Below, in pieces: positions 28,601 through 36,994 of a stretch of 64,000 bases of DNA. Numbering within the stretch: position 1 is the stretch's first letter; every line of letters begins with the position of its first letter. The notes beneath the pieces are model-generated. The model was not told the DNA's origin and did not search any database. It saw only the letters and a list, made by a program, of their open reading frames with translations. This stretch comes from Natranaeroarchaeum aerophilus (lineage in GTDB: Archaea > Halobacteriota > Halobacteria > Halobacteriales > Natronoarchaeaceae): NCBI RefSeq assembly GCF_023638055.1, contig NZ_JAKRVY010000006.1, positions 147,805-211,804 on the forward strand, written 5' to 3'. The translations under genes and the position numbers were made by a program.

Positions 28601-29526
28601 AAGACGAACAGGTCGACACTCCTGCAGTGGGATCGGACACCGAATCAACGGAAACGGGGGGTGATGGTACTGCTGAGGAATCGACTGATGCTCCACAGTC
28701 TCCGGAAGCGGCGACGGAGAGCGGAGAGCCGGCCGACAGCGGTGATGCTCCCGTCCCTGACGAGCCGCCAGAACAGAGTACAGAAACACAGGCGTCTGCA
28801 GACACCGACGAGCCGGTTAGCCCCACGTGGGATGACGACACAGGCGGCGATTCTGACGTTGGGGGCGACGACGATTCGGACGGAGAACCTGCCGACGACA
28901 CCGCGAGCGTCTTCGGGGAGACGCCCGAGTCTGGTGTGTTCAGTGAGCGCGACGATCCGGACGGCGGTTCCCTGTTCGATGATCGCGACGAAGCACCGTT
29001 CGGCGAGGATGCAGGGCCGGTCGAGACCGACGTCGAGCATCCCCAGGAGTCCACGCCAGCAGAACCGGACACAGAACCCGAGGGGGAAGCGGAGCAGCCC
29101 GCGGACGACGAGTCCGAACCGGAGATTACGATCGAAGTTCCGGATGAGGGTGCGGCTACGACAGAGGGCGAGCAAGCGTCTGACACTACCGAATCCGCCA
29201 ATGGATCCACGGGGACTGAGACTCCCGACGAACCGGAGGTTGAACCCCCTTCAGAGAGTCCGGCTCCCGTCGAACGGGAGGTCGACCAGTCCAGGGAGAC
29301 GGTCGATCCCGACGAGCCCAGCGAACAGGGTACAGAGCCGGATCACCCCGAGGCGGAGGGTGACGAGGACGGTACCGTCTTCGACGAGATCGATAGCGAC
29401 GAGGACGGTACCGTCTTCGACGAGATCGATAGCGATGAGGGCGAAGAACACGACGGTGGCGTGATCGACGAGCGGATAGAAGGATTCGAGTACGTCGACT
29501 TCGACGCAGAGGACGGTGAGGACTGA
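25651..29526 (+). CDS. pilB3: Type IV pilus assembly ATPase (PilB3-like) with very long acidic tail
   Basis: This is a 1291-residue GspE/VirB11-superfamily ATPase. The core has Walker A FAGGTASGKTTSLNAV (from about residue 536), an Asp box and Walker B RPDYIVMGEIRGEEGRTL, and the His box STGHTTYTTFHADS. The last roughly 430 residues (after about 860) are low-complexity and rich in Glu, Asp, Thr, Ser and Pro, with a 12-residue tandem duplication near the end. Archaeal pilus ATPases are typically 500-700 residues, so the tail is exceptional. It leads a seven-gene operon, 2 bases before pilC3, preceded by GGTGGT before the ATG. By analogy with Haloferax PilB3 it powers pilus assembly at the membrane. 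Confidence 0.9.
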   Translation: MAIDDADQSGSRGFESADESAAPAEDEQESSSDAVRVGEYTWADFMEEFGYGDEVDDLYPDPPEEELGLDSGEDEELEPPKPTGDDWQNTSLDPATYLGFQPDGFTDVVADFAAPWAKDWDRTLWSYIDPMQTAAVKDEYEWEHFKQEFYYEGRGTDVKAPKNSDGEPVPWEPSDYLGFDPDTVEGRLHAGGDRAEILSDLIDERTVNVREEVEEDEFFTTDSGYTTVVNRYDLEKAVPMAKKLHFREENRYWVNKPYAFVILFHSEKENEKKYYLIEPHQNEIEDNLRDFLTGKLRTAIKYADDEIATAGDEESRKDVLDRETKRLLRRYDLFSATADQESGIVDEIKKLMGKDVEDDDEERQLEGIEVRPEPAVLADDPESLTEYQVEKLLYLLKRDFIGYERIDGIKHDINVEDISCDGYNSPVFVYHTDYEQIISNVYHEEDELDDFVVKLAQRSGKGISKRRPQVDATLPDGSRSQLTLGREVSDHGTNYTIRQFKDVPFTPIDLINWNTFSLDEMAFLWLCIENHKSLIFAGGTASGKTTSLNAVSLFIPSNTKIVSIEDTREVELPQRNWIASITRPSFSDDDEGDVDEFDLLEAALRQRPDYIVMGEIRGEEGRTLFQVMSTGHTTYTTFHADSVGEVLKRFTTEPINVSKTMFTALDLVSIQTQTRVQGHKVRRNKELTEVNHYDAENDEINVQDVYQWQAETDEFLKMGESNTLEEIKFDRGWGQERLERELEERRTILAYLIKNDLSEYSKVAATIQAYINDPDTILTLIANGQLEDSLEDLREMESVLIDVDPEKEALVPRPSANEEGMNEATDILERAQESIFEEYRGKTPSGLSTTLDDMAEPEDTEVTGETDEFEFDAADDAFGVDEDSFDFGMDDVDDPGWLSEEDGFFFGGDDVTGEASADAGGADTVATDARDAIENLSAEATDVEDTTESGSDLPATVPDEESEETATADSTAPDASGTAPSPPEDEQVDTPAVGSDTESTETGGDGTAEESTDAPQSPEAATESGEPADSGDAPVPDEPPEQSTETQASADTDEPVSPTWDDDTGGDSDVGGDDDSDGEPADDTASVFGETPESGVFSERDDPDGGSLFDDRDEAPFGEDAGPVETDVEHPQESTPAEPDTEPEGEAEQPADDESEPEITIEVPDEGAATTEGEQASDTTESANGSTGTETPDEPEVEPPSESPAPVEREVDQSRETVDPDEPSEQGTEPDHPEAEGDEDGTVFDEIDSDEDGTVFDEIDSDEGEEHDGGVIDERIEGFEYVDFDAEDGED
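29362..29433 (+). repeat. Two perfect 36-bp tandem copies inside the pilus ATPase gene
   Basis: A 36-base unit encoding DEDGTVFDEIDS is present at 29362-29397 and again, without change, at 29398-29433. The lack of synonymous differences points to recent slippage or unequal exchange. The repeat keeps the frame and lengthens the acidic tail of the ATPase. It is the kind of tract that could vary in length between strains. Confidence 0.85.
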
Positions 29527-29528
29527 CG

Positions 29529-31583
29529 ATGAGCCTCGACAGGACTGGGGGCTCCGGTGGCGGCGTTGGCTCCGGTGACGGTCTTGGCGATGCGTTCTAC
29601 CCGCTGTACGAGCGACTGTTCGCCGACGATAGCGACTTCGTCGCCGACGTCGAGCAGAAACTGGCCGAGTCCCGGATGCCGTCGACGGTCGAGATGTACA
29701 TCTCGCGGGCGCTCGCGATCGGCGTCATCAGCGGCGTCATCCTCTGGGCGCTGGGGACGCTGCTAGGCTACTCACTGGTCGCCATGGGGCTGTTCGGGCA
29801 GGACCCACTGCTTGGCATCCCAATCGCGAACGAGGCCCTGCTGGAACTGGTTATCAGCCTGCGTGTCCCCCTGGTTATCGCCGTTACTGGACTCGTCTTC
29901 GGGACGATCGGGTTTGCAGTCGGCTTTGGCGCACTCGTTGCGGTCCCGTACTCCCGGTCGTCCGCACGGAAACGCGAGATCAACATGCTGTTGCCCGACG
30001 CGGTCTCTTTCATGTACGCCCTCTCGGTGGGGGGGTTGAATCAACTCGAAATCCTCGAAGCGATGGCCAACGCCGAAGACACCTATGGCGAGGTGGCCCG
30101 TGAGTTCCAGACCATCGTGCAGGAAACCGAGTATTTCGATACTGACTACCGGAGTGCGATCCGGAACCAGGCGATGACATCGCCCAGCGACGAGCTGAGT
30201 CAGTTTCTGACGGATATGCTCTCGATCGTCAACAGCGGCGGGGACATGCAGAGCTTCCTCGACGACAAAAAGGAAAAGCACATGCGAACCGCCAAACAGC
30301 AACAGGAGATGACCCTCGAAACCCTGGAGCTGTTCGGGGAGATGTACATGACGCTCTCCCTGTTCCCGCTCTTGCTAATTATCATTCTCGTCATCATGGA
30401 AATGATGGGGCAGGACCAGACGATGATGCTGTACGGAACCGTCTACGCGCTGGTCCCCCTGACCGGTCTCGGATTCCTCGTGTTGATCTCGACGGTCAAA
30501 GAAGACGAGCCGGGTGACGGTTATCTCAATCCGGAGGGCTCGAGTCAGTGGGTAAAGGTCGATACTGATACCGGGATTCTCAACCTCGGGTTAGTCGAGG
30601 AGTACACCGGCGAGTTCGGCGTCTTCGACCGCATGAAAGACCGCGAGGGGACCTACGAAACGCTCAAAATCATCCGCCGGCCACATATCTTCTTCAGGGA
30701 TAACCCGCTAATGACGCTCGCGCTGACTGTCCCCGTTGCACTCGTCGTCGTCGTCACGGCTCTGGCATCCGGCTCGGTGCCGACCTCGTGGGAGGGAATG
30801 CAAGAGAACGCCGTCTGGGGAACGTTCGCCTACGTCTACCTGCCGCTGTACATCGTTCTTATTCCACTGACGATCTTCTACGAGTGGAACGTCAGACACC
30901 GAAAGAAGGTGCTCAGCGATATGTCCGACAGTCTCCGAAAGCTTTCCAGTGCGAACGACACGGGGATGACGCTCCTGGAGTCCTTTAGCACGGTCTCGGA
31001 TACGTCCTCGGGCAAGCTCGCCACGGAGTTCGAGACGATGTACGCGAAGGTCAACTACGGGATGAGTCTCCGGGATGCCCTCGTGGAGTTCAACAACAAG
31101 TACCACATGCCGCGGATGGCCCGGACCATCAAACTCATCAGCAAGGCTCAGGAGGCCTCCAGCCAGATCACCGACGTGCTCACGACGGCTGCACAGGCCA
31201 GCGAGAACCAGGACGATATCGAGCGCGAGCGTCGCTCCCGGACCCTGATGCAGGTCGTCATCATTATCATGACCTACCTGACGCTGCTGGCCGTGATGGC
31301 GATCCTCCAGACCCAGTTCCTCGACGTGATGGCCGGCCTGACAGAGGGTGCGGCCGATGCTGGCGAACTTGACGGGGCTGGTGCTGGCGGTGGTCCCGAG
31401 GCACTTGGCTCGGACGTCGACACGCAGCTCATGTCGATGTTGTTCCTGCACGCGGTGACGATGCAGGCGATCCTCTCGGGGATGATCAGCGGCTACATCC
31501 GCGACGCCGAGATCCTCAGCGGGATGAAGTTCGTGATCGTCCTCATGACAATCGCACTGGTGACCTGGATGTTGATCACCTAA
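29529..31583 (+). CDS. pilC3: Type IV pilus platform protein (PilC3/TadC-like)
   Basis: The 684-residue polytopic membrane protein carries two type II secretion F domains. Each has a cytoplasmic helical part (for example LPDAVSFMYALSVGGLNQLEILEAMA and LSDMSDSLRKLSSANDTGMTLLESF) followed by membrane pairs. The last hydrophobic segments end the protein (FVIVLMTIALVTWMLIT). It would sit in the membrane over the ATPase encoded just upstream and move pilin subunits out. It is part of a tightly spaced operon, with the next gene starting 1 base after its stop. Confidence 0.9.
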   Translation: MSLDRTGGSGGGVGSGDGLGDAFYPLYERLFADDSDFVADVEQKLAESRMPSTVEMYISRALAIGVISGVILWALGTLLGYSLVAMGLFGQDPLLGIPIANEALLELVISLRVPLVIAVTGLVFGTIGFAVGFGALVAVPYSRSSARKREINMLLPDAVSFMYALSVGGLNQLEILEAMANAEDTYGEVAREFQTIVQETEYFDTDYRSAIRNQAMTSPSDELSQFLTDMLSIVNSGGDMQSFLDDKKEKHMRTAKQQQEMTLETLELFGEMYMTLSLFPLLLIIILVIMEMMGQDQTMMLYGTVYALVPLTGLGFLVLISTVKEDEPGDGYLNPEGSSQWVKVDTDTGILNLGLVEEYTGEFGVFDRMKDREGTYETLKIIRRPHIFFRDNPLMTLALTVPVALVVVVTALASGSVPTSWEGMQENAVWGTFAYVYLPLYIVLIPLTIFYEWNVRHRKKVLSDMSDSLRKLSSANDTGMTLLESFSTVSDTSSGKLATEFETMYAKVNYGMSLRDALVEFNNKYHMPRMARTIKLISKAQEASSQITDVLTTAAQASENQDDIERERRSRTLMQVVIIIMTYLTLLAVMAILQTQFLDVMAGLTEGAADAGELDGAGAGGGPEALGSDVDTQLMSMLFLHAVTMQAILSGMISGYIRDAEILSGMKFVIVLMTIALVTWMLIT

Positions 31584-31584
31584 C

Positions 31585-32061
31585 ATGGCGGGAACGACGA
31601 ACTTCTGGACCGAAGAACGCGCCCAGACCGCCCAGGACTTTGCGATCGGTATCAGCATCTTCCTGCTGGTCGTCGGCGCGGTGTTTGCGTACTTCCCGAC
31701 GCTGTTTACCCCCTACGGACAGGCGATTCAGGGTGAGGATACCAGTGCGCAGGCCGAACGTGTTGGGATGTTGATCGTCGATGGTGAAGAGGATCGAAAT
31801 GTCCTCACTGACGAGTCGTGGGTTGACGAAGAGGGTGGACAACTTCAGCAAGATTTCGGGCTAGCCTCTACGTCTCAAGTCGAAATTACATTAACTGAAT
31901 TGGAACCAGACGGTGAGGAGAGAGCAAGAGGGGGCCACGAACATCAGGAACAGGATGCGTCGTCTATCTCCCGGATCGTACAGGTTAATCACGAAGAGTT
32001 TGGCGACGTTAATGAGGATGATTGCGATCCAGCCTGCCGACTCACAGTGAGGGTCTGGTAA
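31585..32061 (+). CDS. Pseudopilin-like membrane protein 1 (DUF7287-like)
   Basis: The 158-residue protein has a short N-terminus (MAGTTNFWTEERAQTAQDF), one hydrophobic helix (AIGISIFLLVVGAVFAYFPTLF) and a mainly acidic exterior domain ending in two cysteines (ACRL and DDCDP). The tripartite N-terminus resembles archaeal type III (pilin) signals, although a textbook prepilin peptidase site is not obvious. It directly follows pilC3. It probably helps form or regulate the pilus. I cannot assign a structural role. Confidence 0.75.
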   Translation: MAGTTNFWTEERAQTAQDFAIGISIFLLVVGAVFAYFPTLFTPYGQAIQGEDTSAQAERVGMLIVDGEEDRNVLTDESWVDEEGGQLQQDFGLASTSQVEITLTELEPDGEERARGGHEHQEQDASSISRIVQVNHEEFGDVNEDDCDPACRLTVRVW

Positions 32062-32063
32062 TC

Positions 32064-32654
32064 ATGTCGGACACACGCGGACAGGCGTTCACGCTCGAAG
32101 GCGTCATTGGTGCGATGATACTGCTGACTGCTGTCCTCTTCGCGCTCAACTCCGCCGTGTTACTCCCCTCGACCGGCGAGACCGGGAATCAGGCCCAGAT
32201 CGAACAGGAGGCGAAAGACATCATGCAGATCGCTGCCGACGAAGAGCTGCTCTCGGAGACGGTACGGTGTTACGACACGGAGAGTGAGGGATGGTTCGGA
32301 GGAACCGGTCCATCGACGGCACCGCCCGACAACGAGTTCGGGACGATGCTCGAAGAGACATTTGGGGACCGCGATCGATCGTACAACGTCGAGTTTGCTG
32401 ACGGAGAGACAAGCTACGACGACGACGCCAGTCGAATCGTCTATCAGGGTGCGTCGACGCGGGACGGCGTCAGTGTGACTCGCACGGTGACTCTGTATAA
32501 CGATGACTCCCTCATCGAGAATGACGGATGTAATCCCAGCGGTGGGGACGATCTCGGTGAATTAGATCAGGAAGATACACCGTACCCGATCAGCGATACA
32601 GATGACACGGAACAGATCTACAACGTCGTCGAGGTGCGACTGACGATCCGATAA
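32064..32654 (+). CDS. Pseudopilin-like membrane protein 2 (DUF7288-like)
   Basis: The 196-residue protein begins MSDTRGQAFTLEGVIGAMIL. It has a single helix of hydrophobic residues after a short polar N-terminus and an RGQ motif. The exterior domain is variable and acidic, with cysteines (VRCYDTE, DGCNPS). The ATG at 32064 follows the previous gene by 2 bases, and earlier in-frame starts would overlap it. It is the second of five small membrane proteins in the pilus operon, inferred to be minor pilins. Confidence 0.75.
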   Translation: MSDTRGQAFTLEGVIGAMILLTAVLFALNSAVLLPSTGETGNQAQIEQEAKDIMQIAADEELLSETVRCYDTESEGWFGGTGPSTAPPDNEFGTMLEETFGDRDRSYNVEFADGETSYDDDASRIVYQGASTRDGVSVTRTVTLYNDDSLIENDGCNPSGGDDLGELDQEDTPYPISDTDDTEQIYNVVEVRLTIR

Positions 32655-32656
32655 CC

Positions 32657-33091
32657 ATGATGGGACACACTGATGACCGAGGACAGCTCATCCTCGCCGG
32701 AGCAGTCGTCTTTTCGCTCGTACTGATCGGTATCGTGGTCGTCTTCTCGACGACGTTATTTACTGCGAATATGGCGTCGAGTTCGGCGAATGCGGGGGTG
32801 TCAGATGCGGGAGCGTTGGAGTCGGATGTCGAGCGGACCGTACTCGAGTACGCCGACCGAGTGAACGACGATGAGTACGATGTGGATGACTTCGAGGACG
32901 ATATCGAAGACGAGTATCCAGAGCTACTTGCCGAACGGTACGCCGAGTCCGGACCTACCATTGCCGATGTAAGTATTGATGCAGAAACAGATGAAGATGA
33001 AAATGAAATTGAGAGTGCTACAGTCACTGTAGTCTACGAAACACGATCGGCGACGATCGATCGAGAGATTGAGTTGGAGGACCTCAACTAA
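32657..33091 (+). CDS. Pseudopilin-like membrane protein 3 (DUF7261-like)
   Basis: The 144-residue protein begins MMGHTDDRGQLILAGAVVFS and has one strongly hydrophobic helix (VFSLVLIGIVVVFSTTLF). A long helix of Asp/Glu/Tyr follows (DDEYDVDDFEDDIEDEYPEL) with beta-like strands at the end. The DDRGQLILAG motif is common in haloarchaeal members of this family. Its stop shares one base with the next ATG (33091), indicating coupled translation. It is part of the pilus operon. Confidence 0.75.
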   Translation: MMGHTDDRGQLILAGAVVFSLVLIGIVVVFSTTLFTANMASSSANAGVSDAGALESDVERTVLEYADRVNDDEYDVDDFEDDIEDEYPELLAERYAESGPTIADVSIDAETDEDENEIESATVTVVYETRSATIDREIELEDLN

Positions 33092-33588
33092 TGAGCCGAA
33101 AACAATCCTTCCCCGCCGACCGCCGCGCCGTCTCGGTGACGATCACGCACGTCCTCACGATCGGGATCACGACGATCCTGATTTCGGGGCTGTTGATCGG
33201 GACGGGGACGCTTCTGGATAGCCAGAAGGATCGGGCGACCTACGATGAGAAGTCGACGATCGGTGATCGTCTGGCAGGCGAGATTACGGCAGTGGATCAG
33301 GCGGCACAGCAGGAGTCGGACGGAGAGATAACGGTTCGGACCGAACATCCGCGACGGCTCTCGGGCGGGCAGTATTTCGTCACGCTAATTGACGACTGCA
33401 AGGTCTGGGAGGGCTCGGGAACAAACCCAGATCGCTACTGTCTTGAACTCGAATCGGGACAGACAGACAGCGTCGAGGTGCCGCTTGTTATTGAATCTGA
33501 CGTTGATACTGGCTCACCGGTACAGGGCGGCGAGATCTGGATCCATCACGACGGCGACAATCTAGAACTACGGAATGATCGGCCATGA
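33091..33588 (+). CDS. Pseudopilin-like membrane protein 4 (DUF7266-like)
   Basis: The 165-residue protein has an N-terminus of 15 mostly basic residues (MSRKQSFPADRRAVS) followed by a membrane helix (ITHVLTIGITTILISGLLIG). The exterior domain is beta-rich with two cysteines (DDCKVW and RYCLEL) that could form a disulfide. The gene overlaps both neighbours by 1-4 bases. By position it should be a minor pilin or assembly factor in the PilB3-type pilus; the role is inferred. Confidence 0.75.
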   Translation: MSRKQSFPADRRAVSVTITHVLTIGITTILISGLLIGTGTLLDSQKDRATYDEKSTIGDRLAGEITAVDQAAQQESDGEITVRTEHPRRLSGGQYFVTLIDDCKVWEGSGTNPDRYCLELESGQTDSVEVPLVIESDVDTGSPVQGGEIWIHHDGDNLELRNDRP

Positions 33589-34382
33589 CATTTGGACCCG
33601 ACTCCACTGACACCCCATCGGCGCGCGACCGCGCAGTCAGCGACCTGCTCGCCTTTGTGCTCGTCTTTGGTATCATCATCACCTCGGTCGGCGTCGTCTA
33701 CATCTTTGGTCTCGGTGCGCTCGGCGACGCGCAGGCGGCCCAGCAGGACCGCAACGCCGAACGCGCCTTCTCCTCGATGGGGGCGTCGTTCAACGATCTC
33801 CAGACGAATCGCGGTCAGGAGCGACTGGCCGAGTTGAATCCACGGGGTGCGCGGATGAGTATCGATGAGTCTTCTCCAACAATTTCGGTTGATGGAATAA
33901 GTGAACTGAACGATCAAGATATGGGTGCGATGCACTATGACAACGATAACACCCGCATTTCGTACGAACTCGGGGCTGTATTCCGCTCTGACGACGAAAA
34001 CAGCGTAATGATCCGTGAGCCGGAGTTCGTCTGTCGGCAACTCGAAGACCCCGATGAGACTCGTGCGATCGTCTCTTTTGTTGACGCCAGTATCGAGGGA
34101 GACGGTCCTACGGCGGTCGGCAGCGAGAGCACGATGCAGATCGGTGCGATACAGGAGGAGCAACAGGCGCACACACACGATAACGAAATTGAGATCACTA
34201 TTGAGGGATCCTCACATGCTGACGCGTGGGCTCGATACTTCGATGCCAACGACTGGGAAGGTGACTTCAATGATATTGAGTCCGGAGATGAGGTTACTGC
34301 AACGTGTGAGAATCCTTCCGCTGACAAGGTTGTGGTCCGCAGCACGGAAGTCGATCTCAGCCTCGAACGTGGCGACAGTTAA
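33585..34382 (+). CDS. Pseudopilin-like membrane protein 5 (DUF7289-like)
   Basis: The 265-residue protein is the largest of the five. Its N-terminus carries ARDRAVSDLLAFVLVFGIII, a helix like that of archaeal pilins of the ArchaeaPilin_N type, then a long helix with ERAFSSMGASFNDLQTN and a beta-rich exterior domain with two cysteines (FVCRQL, ATCENPS). The gene starts inside the previous one (4-base overlap) and ends the operon 12 bases before the convergent HEAT-repeat gene. It may be the major or a capping subunit. Confidence 0.78.
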   Translation: MTFGPDSTDTPSARDRAVSDLLAFVLVFGIIITSVGVVYIFGLGALGDAQAAQQDRNAERAFSSMGASFNDLQTNRGQERLAELNPRGARMSIDESSPTISVDGISELNDQDMGAMHYDNDNTRISYELGAVFRSDDENSVMIREPEFVCRQLEDPDETRAIVSFVDASIEGDGPTAVGSESTMQIGAIQEEQQAHTHDNEIEITIEGSSHADAWARYFDANDWEGDFNDIESGDEVTATCENPSADKVVVRSTEVDLSLERGDS

Positions 34383-34394
34383 GATTGAACCCCT

Positions 34395-35627
34395 TCAGAC
34401 CGCCTTTTCAGCTTCCGCCTGCACCAGATACGCCCGGTCGTCGCTGTACTGGCTGACCTCCTCCAGCGCGTCTTCGGTGCCGATCTGGTTGAGCGCCCAC
34501 GCCGCGCTGGCGCGAACGGTGTCGGAGTCGTCCTCGGCGAGCGTGTCGGCGAGCGGCTCTATCGCGCGGGTATCGCCGATCAGACCGAGTGCGCGCGCGC
34601 CGCGACTGCGGAGCTCCTCGGTGTCGGAGTCGAGCTTCTGGGCAACGGCTTCCGTCGCGTCCTCGGAGCCGATCTCGCCCAGCGCCTTGATGACGACCTT
34701 CTGGAGGCCGGGATTGCCGTCGCCGTCGATGTACTCGACAAGCATCTCGACTGGTTCCTCGGAGCCGATCTTGCCGAGAATACGGATGGCGTCCTGATCG
34801 CGCTTCTGGGCGCGCTCCATCATGGGCTCGACGGCCTCCTCGCGGCCCATCCGTTCGAGGGCTTCGAGGCAGTGTTCTTCCATGAAATCCGAATCGAGCA
34901 GGTCGAGCGCGATGAGGATCTTCTCGACATCGCCGCGCTTCTCGAACACCTTCAGCGAGTGCCATTCGGGCGGGAAGTCCTTGCGATGGTCCAGCACGTC
35001 GTAGAAACCGTGGTGGTCGAGCTTTTCGCGAACCGAGAGGTCACTCCACGTCTCGGCGGCGTCGATATCGTCGACGAGCGTTTCGGCCGCTTCGAGCAGC
35101 GTGCCGATTGCCTCCTCGTCGGCGTCGGCGTCCAGCCCGGTCGACTCGATGGCGTCGGCAGCGTCTTCGAGCCCCGCGACGAAGTCCTCGATCTCCGGTT
35201 CAGCGGCGAGTTCGAGGCCAGCATCGAGTTCGTCATTGACGCCATCGAGGAACCGTTCGACCGCGCTCTCGATCTCATCGAGACCGGCCTCGGTCCACTC
35301 CGCGCTCTCGATCTCCTCGATCGCAGCGTCGATCTCCTCGATGACGTCCTCGTCGTATGGACCGCGTGCTTCTTCGAGCTGGTCTTCGAGCTCCGCTTTC
35401 TCGTCTTCGAGTTCCTCCGCCGGAGGTTCCTCGTCTTCGTCGTCCGGCTCGGGGAGATCAGCTGTTTCGAGATCGGTTTCGAGCGCGTTCAGTTCGCTCT
35501 CTATCTCGTCGAGATCGATTTCGGTTTCTGCCTCGTCGAGTTGTTCCTCGATCGCCGAGAGCCGTTCCCGGAGCTGTTCGATCGTGACCTCTGCCTCGCC
35601 GTCGTCGCCGGTATCATCGTCACTCAT
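34395..35627 (-). CDS. HEAT-repeat protein with acidic coiled-coil N-terminus
   Basis: The 410-residue protein has an N-terminal half of acidic coiled coil (residues about 15-190). At least four HEAT repeats follow (IRILGKIGSEEPVEMLVEYI, VIKALGEIGSEDATEAVAQKL, GARALGLIGDTRAIEPLADTL, AAWALNQIGTEDALEEVSQY). Similar repeats in other microbes act as scaffolds or as phycobilin-lyase-like proteins, but no specific function can be inferred here. It is separate from the pilus operon, converging with it. A probable promoter lies between 35640 and 35700, where TATAGCTCTATATC is seen. Confidence 0.85.
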   Translation of the reverse strand: MSDDDTGDDGEAEVTIEQLRERLSAIEEQLDEAETEIDLDEIESELNALETDLETADLPEPDDEDEEPPAEELEDEKAELEDQLEEARGPYDEDVIEEIDAAIEEIESAEWTEAGLDEIESAVERFLDGVNDELDAGLELAAEPEIEDFVAGLEDAADAIESTGLDADADEEAIGTLLEAAETLVDDIDAAETWSDLSVREKLDHHGFYDVLDHRKDFPPEWHSLKVFEKRGDVEKILIALDLLDSDFMEEHCLEALERMGREEAVEPMMERAQKRDQDAIRILGKIGSEEPVEMLVEYIDGDGNPGLQKVVIKALGEIGSEDATEAVAQKLDSDTEELRSRGARALGLIGDTRAIEPLADTLAEDDSDTVRASAAWALNQIGTEDALEEVSQYSDDRAYLVQAEAEKAV

Positions 35628-35704
35628 GTAGACCCCTCCATGCCCTGCCCGCTACGTCGGAGCGTGACCGGACTCATATAGCTCTATATCTTGGCGTAGG
35701 CCTT

Positions 35705-36418
35705 CTAAGCGTTTCCGTTTGTGCCCGACACATCGTCGCGCCAGTAGAACCGCGGCCCGAGAGTCAGATACGCCAGTCCGAGGATCAACAGGGCGTACGG
35801 AAAGGTGCGTCCGGCCCACGTCGGGATCAGGATCGCGAGCGCGTGGGTGACGCCCATTATAAACGCATCACGGGCGAGTAGATCCGGATACTCGATCGGC
35901 GCGACCATGAGATAACAGAACAGTGCCGTTGCCCCGAGCAGATAGTACGGGTCACCGAGCCCAGCGAGAATCGCTGCACCGATGATCGTCGCAGCAAGCG
36001 TCGTCTGTACTCCTTCGGTGTAGGAATCGCGCGTGTCGTAGGCGGTGTACATCCCAAGCCGAAGCACTGCCATCGCGACGAACAGGGCAGGTAGTCCGAA
36101 TACCAGCGCCGCTTCGGGAGTCAGTGCGGGACCGCCTACGGCCAGCCCGTCGCGGGCAACCACGAAGACGATGACTGCGGGGGCGACGGAGAACGATGCC
36201 ACGTCCGCGAGCGAATCGAGGTACTCGCCAGCCGGTGAGCCGCCGTACGCGCGCGCAACGACGCCGTCAAGGCCGTCAGCGATCGCGGCCAGCAGGAGCA
36301 GTCGTGCCGCGGCCATCGGATCCGAAAAGGCGACCACCACGGTCAGAAATCCCAGTGCAGCGTTGGAGATGGTCACTGCGTCGGCGAGACTCATCCGGCC
36401 GACGAAACGTGGCTGCAT
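35705..36418 (-). CDS. pssA: Archaetidylserine synthase (protein-sorting PssA type)
   Basis: This is a 237-residue polytopic enzyme. The CDP-alcohol phosphotransferase motif lies near residue 45 (DGLDGVVARAYGG then EYLDSLADVASFSVAPA). It would join CDP-archaeol and serine to make archaetidylserine, the precursor of archaetidylethanolamine. In Haloferax this enzyme is needed for ArtA-dependent anchoring of surface proteins. I start at ATG 36418 because the preceding 33 residues overlap the divergent halocyanin promoter. The lipid role is established for the family; the sorting role here is an inference. Confidence 0.85.
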   Translation of the reverse strand: MQPRFVGRMSLADAVTISNAALGFLTVVVAFSDPMAAARLLLLAAIADGLDGVVARAYGGSPAGEYLDSLADVASFSVAPAVIVFVVARDGLAVGGPALTPEAALVFGLPALFVAMAVLRLGMYTAYDTRDSYTEGVQTTLAATIIGAAILAGLGDPYYLLGATALFCYLMVAPIEYPDLLARDAFIMGVTHALAILIPTWAGRTFPYALLILGLAYLTLGPRFYWRDDVSGTNGNA

Positions 36419-36533
36419 ATGCCCGTGAAATGCCCAGACGTAACTTACGTTTTTACATTCGACCCGACGGGGAGTGGCGAACAGATCCCGATAGATCGGG
36501 CGACCTATATTCTTCAAATCCTCATCTGTTCGT

Positions 36534-36947
36534 ATGGAGCGCCGGACCTATCTCGCCACGCTTGGCGCTGGGACGCTCGCCGGGCTTGCTGGCTGTACAG
36601 CCTTCGGCGACGCCGAGTACGACATCGGGATGACTGCCAACGGGTTCACGCCCGAGACCTACGAGGCGTCGGTCGGCGAGACCGTCGTCTGGCGAAACAC
36701 GAGCTCACGCGCCCATACCGTGACCGCCTACGAAAACGCGATTCCCGACGGCGCAGACTACTTCGCCTCGGGCGGGTACGAGAGCGAGGAGGCCGCTCGG
36801 GACTCGTGGCACAGGGATCTTGGAGGAAATATCGACGTTCAGAGTACATATCGGTCCACCTTCGAGGTCCCCGGTGAGTACAACTACGTCTGTATTCCAC
36901 ACGAGCGTGGCGGGATGGTTGGGGTCGTGGTCGTCACTGACGACTGA
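36534..36947 (+). CDS. Halocyanin-like blue copper lipoprotein
   Basis: The 137-residue protein has a Tat-type start (MERRTYLATLGAGTLAGLAGC) with a lipobox cysteine at residue 21. A plastocyanin fold follows. All four type 1 copper ligands are present: His61 (RAHTVT), Cys120, His123 and Met128 in YVCIPHERGGMVG. It would carry electrons on the outside of the membrane. The gene is divergent from pssA, 115 bases from its start, and the copper site is intact. Confidence 0.9.
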   Translation: MERRTYLATLGAGTLAGLAGCTAFGDAEYDIGMTANGFTPETYEASVGETVVWRNTSSRAHTVTAYENAIPDGADYFASGGYESEEAARDSWHRDLGGNIDVQSTYRSTFEVPGEYNYVCIPHERGGMVGVVVVTDD

Positions 36948-36994
36948 GCATTGTCACCTGTCGGTACTGCTCACAAAAATTTCGAGCGCTACCG

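Noticed and set aside
27852..29210. Minus-strand serine-rich frame inside the pilus ATPase gene
   Set aside because: Complement of the acidic tail; no start signals or domain.
29362..29433. Considered as a CRISPR-like repeat
   Set aside because: Only two contiguous copies inside a coding frame, no spacers and no cas genes.
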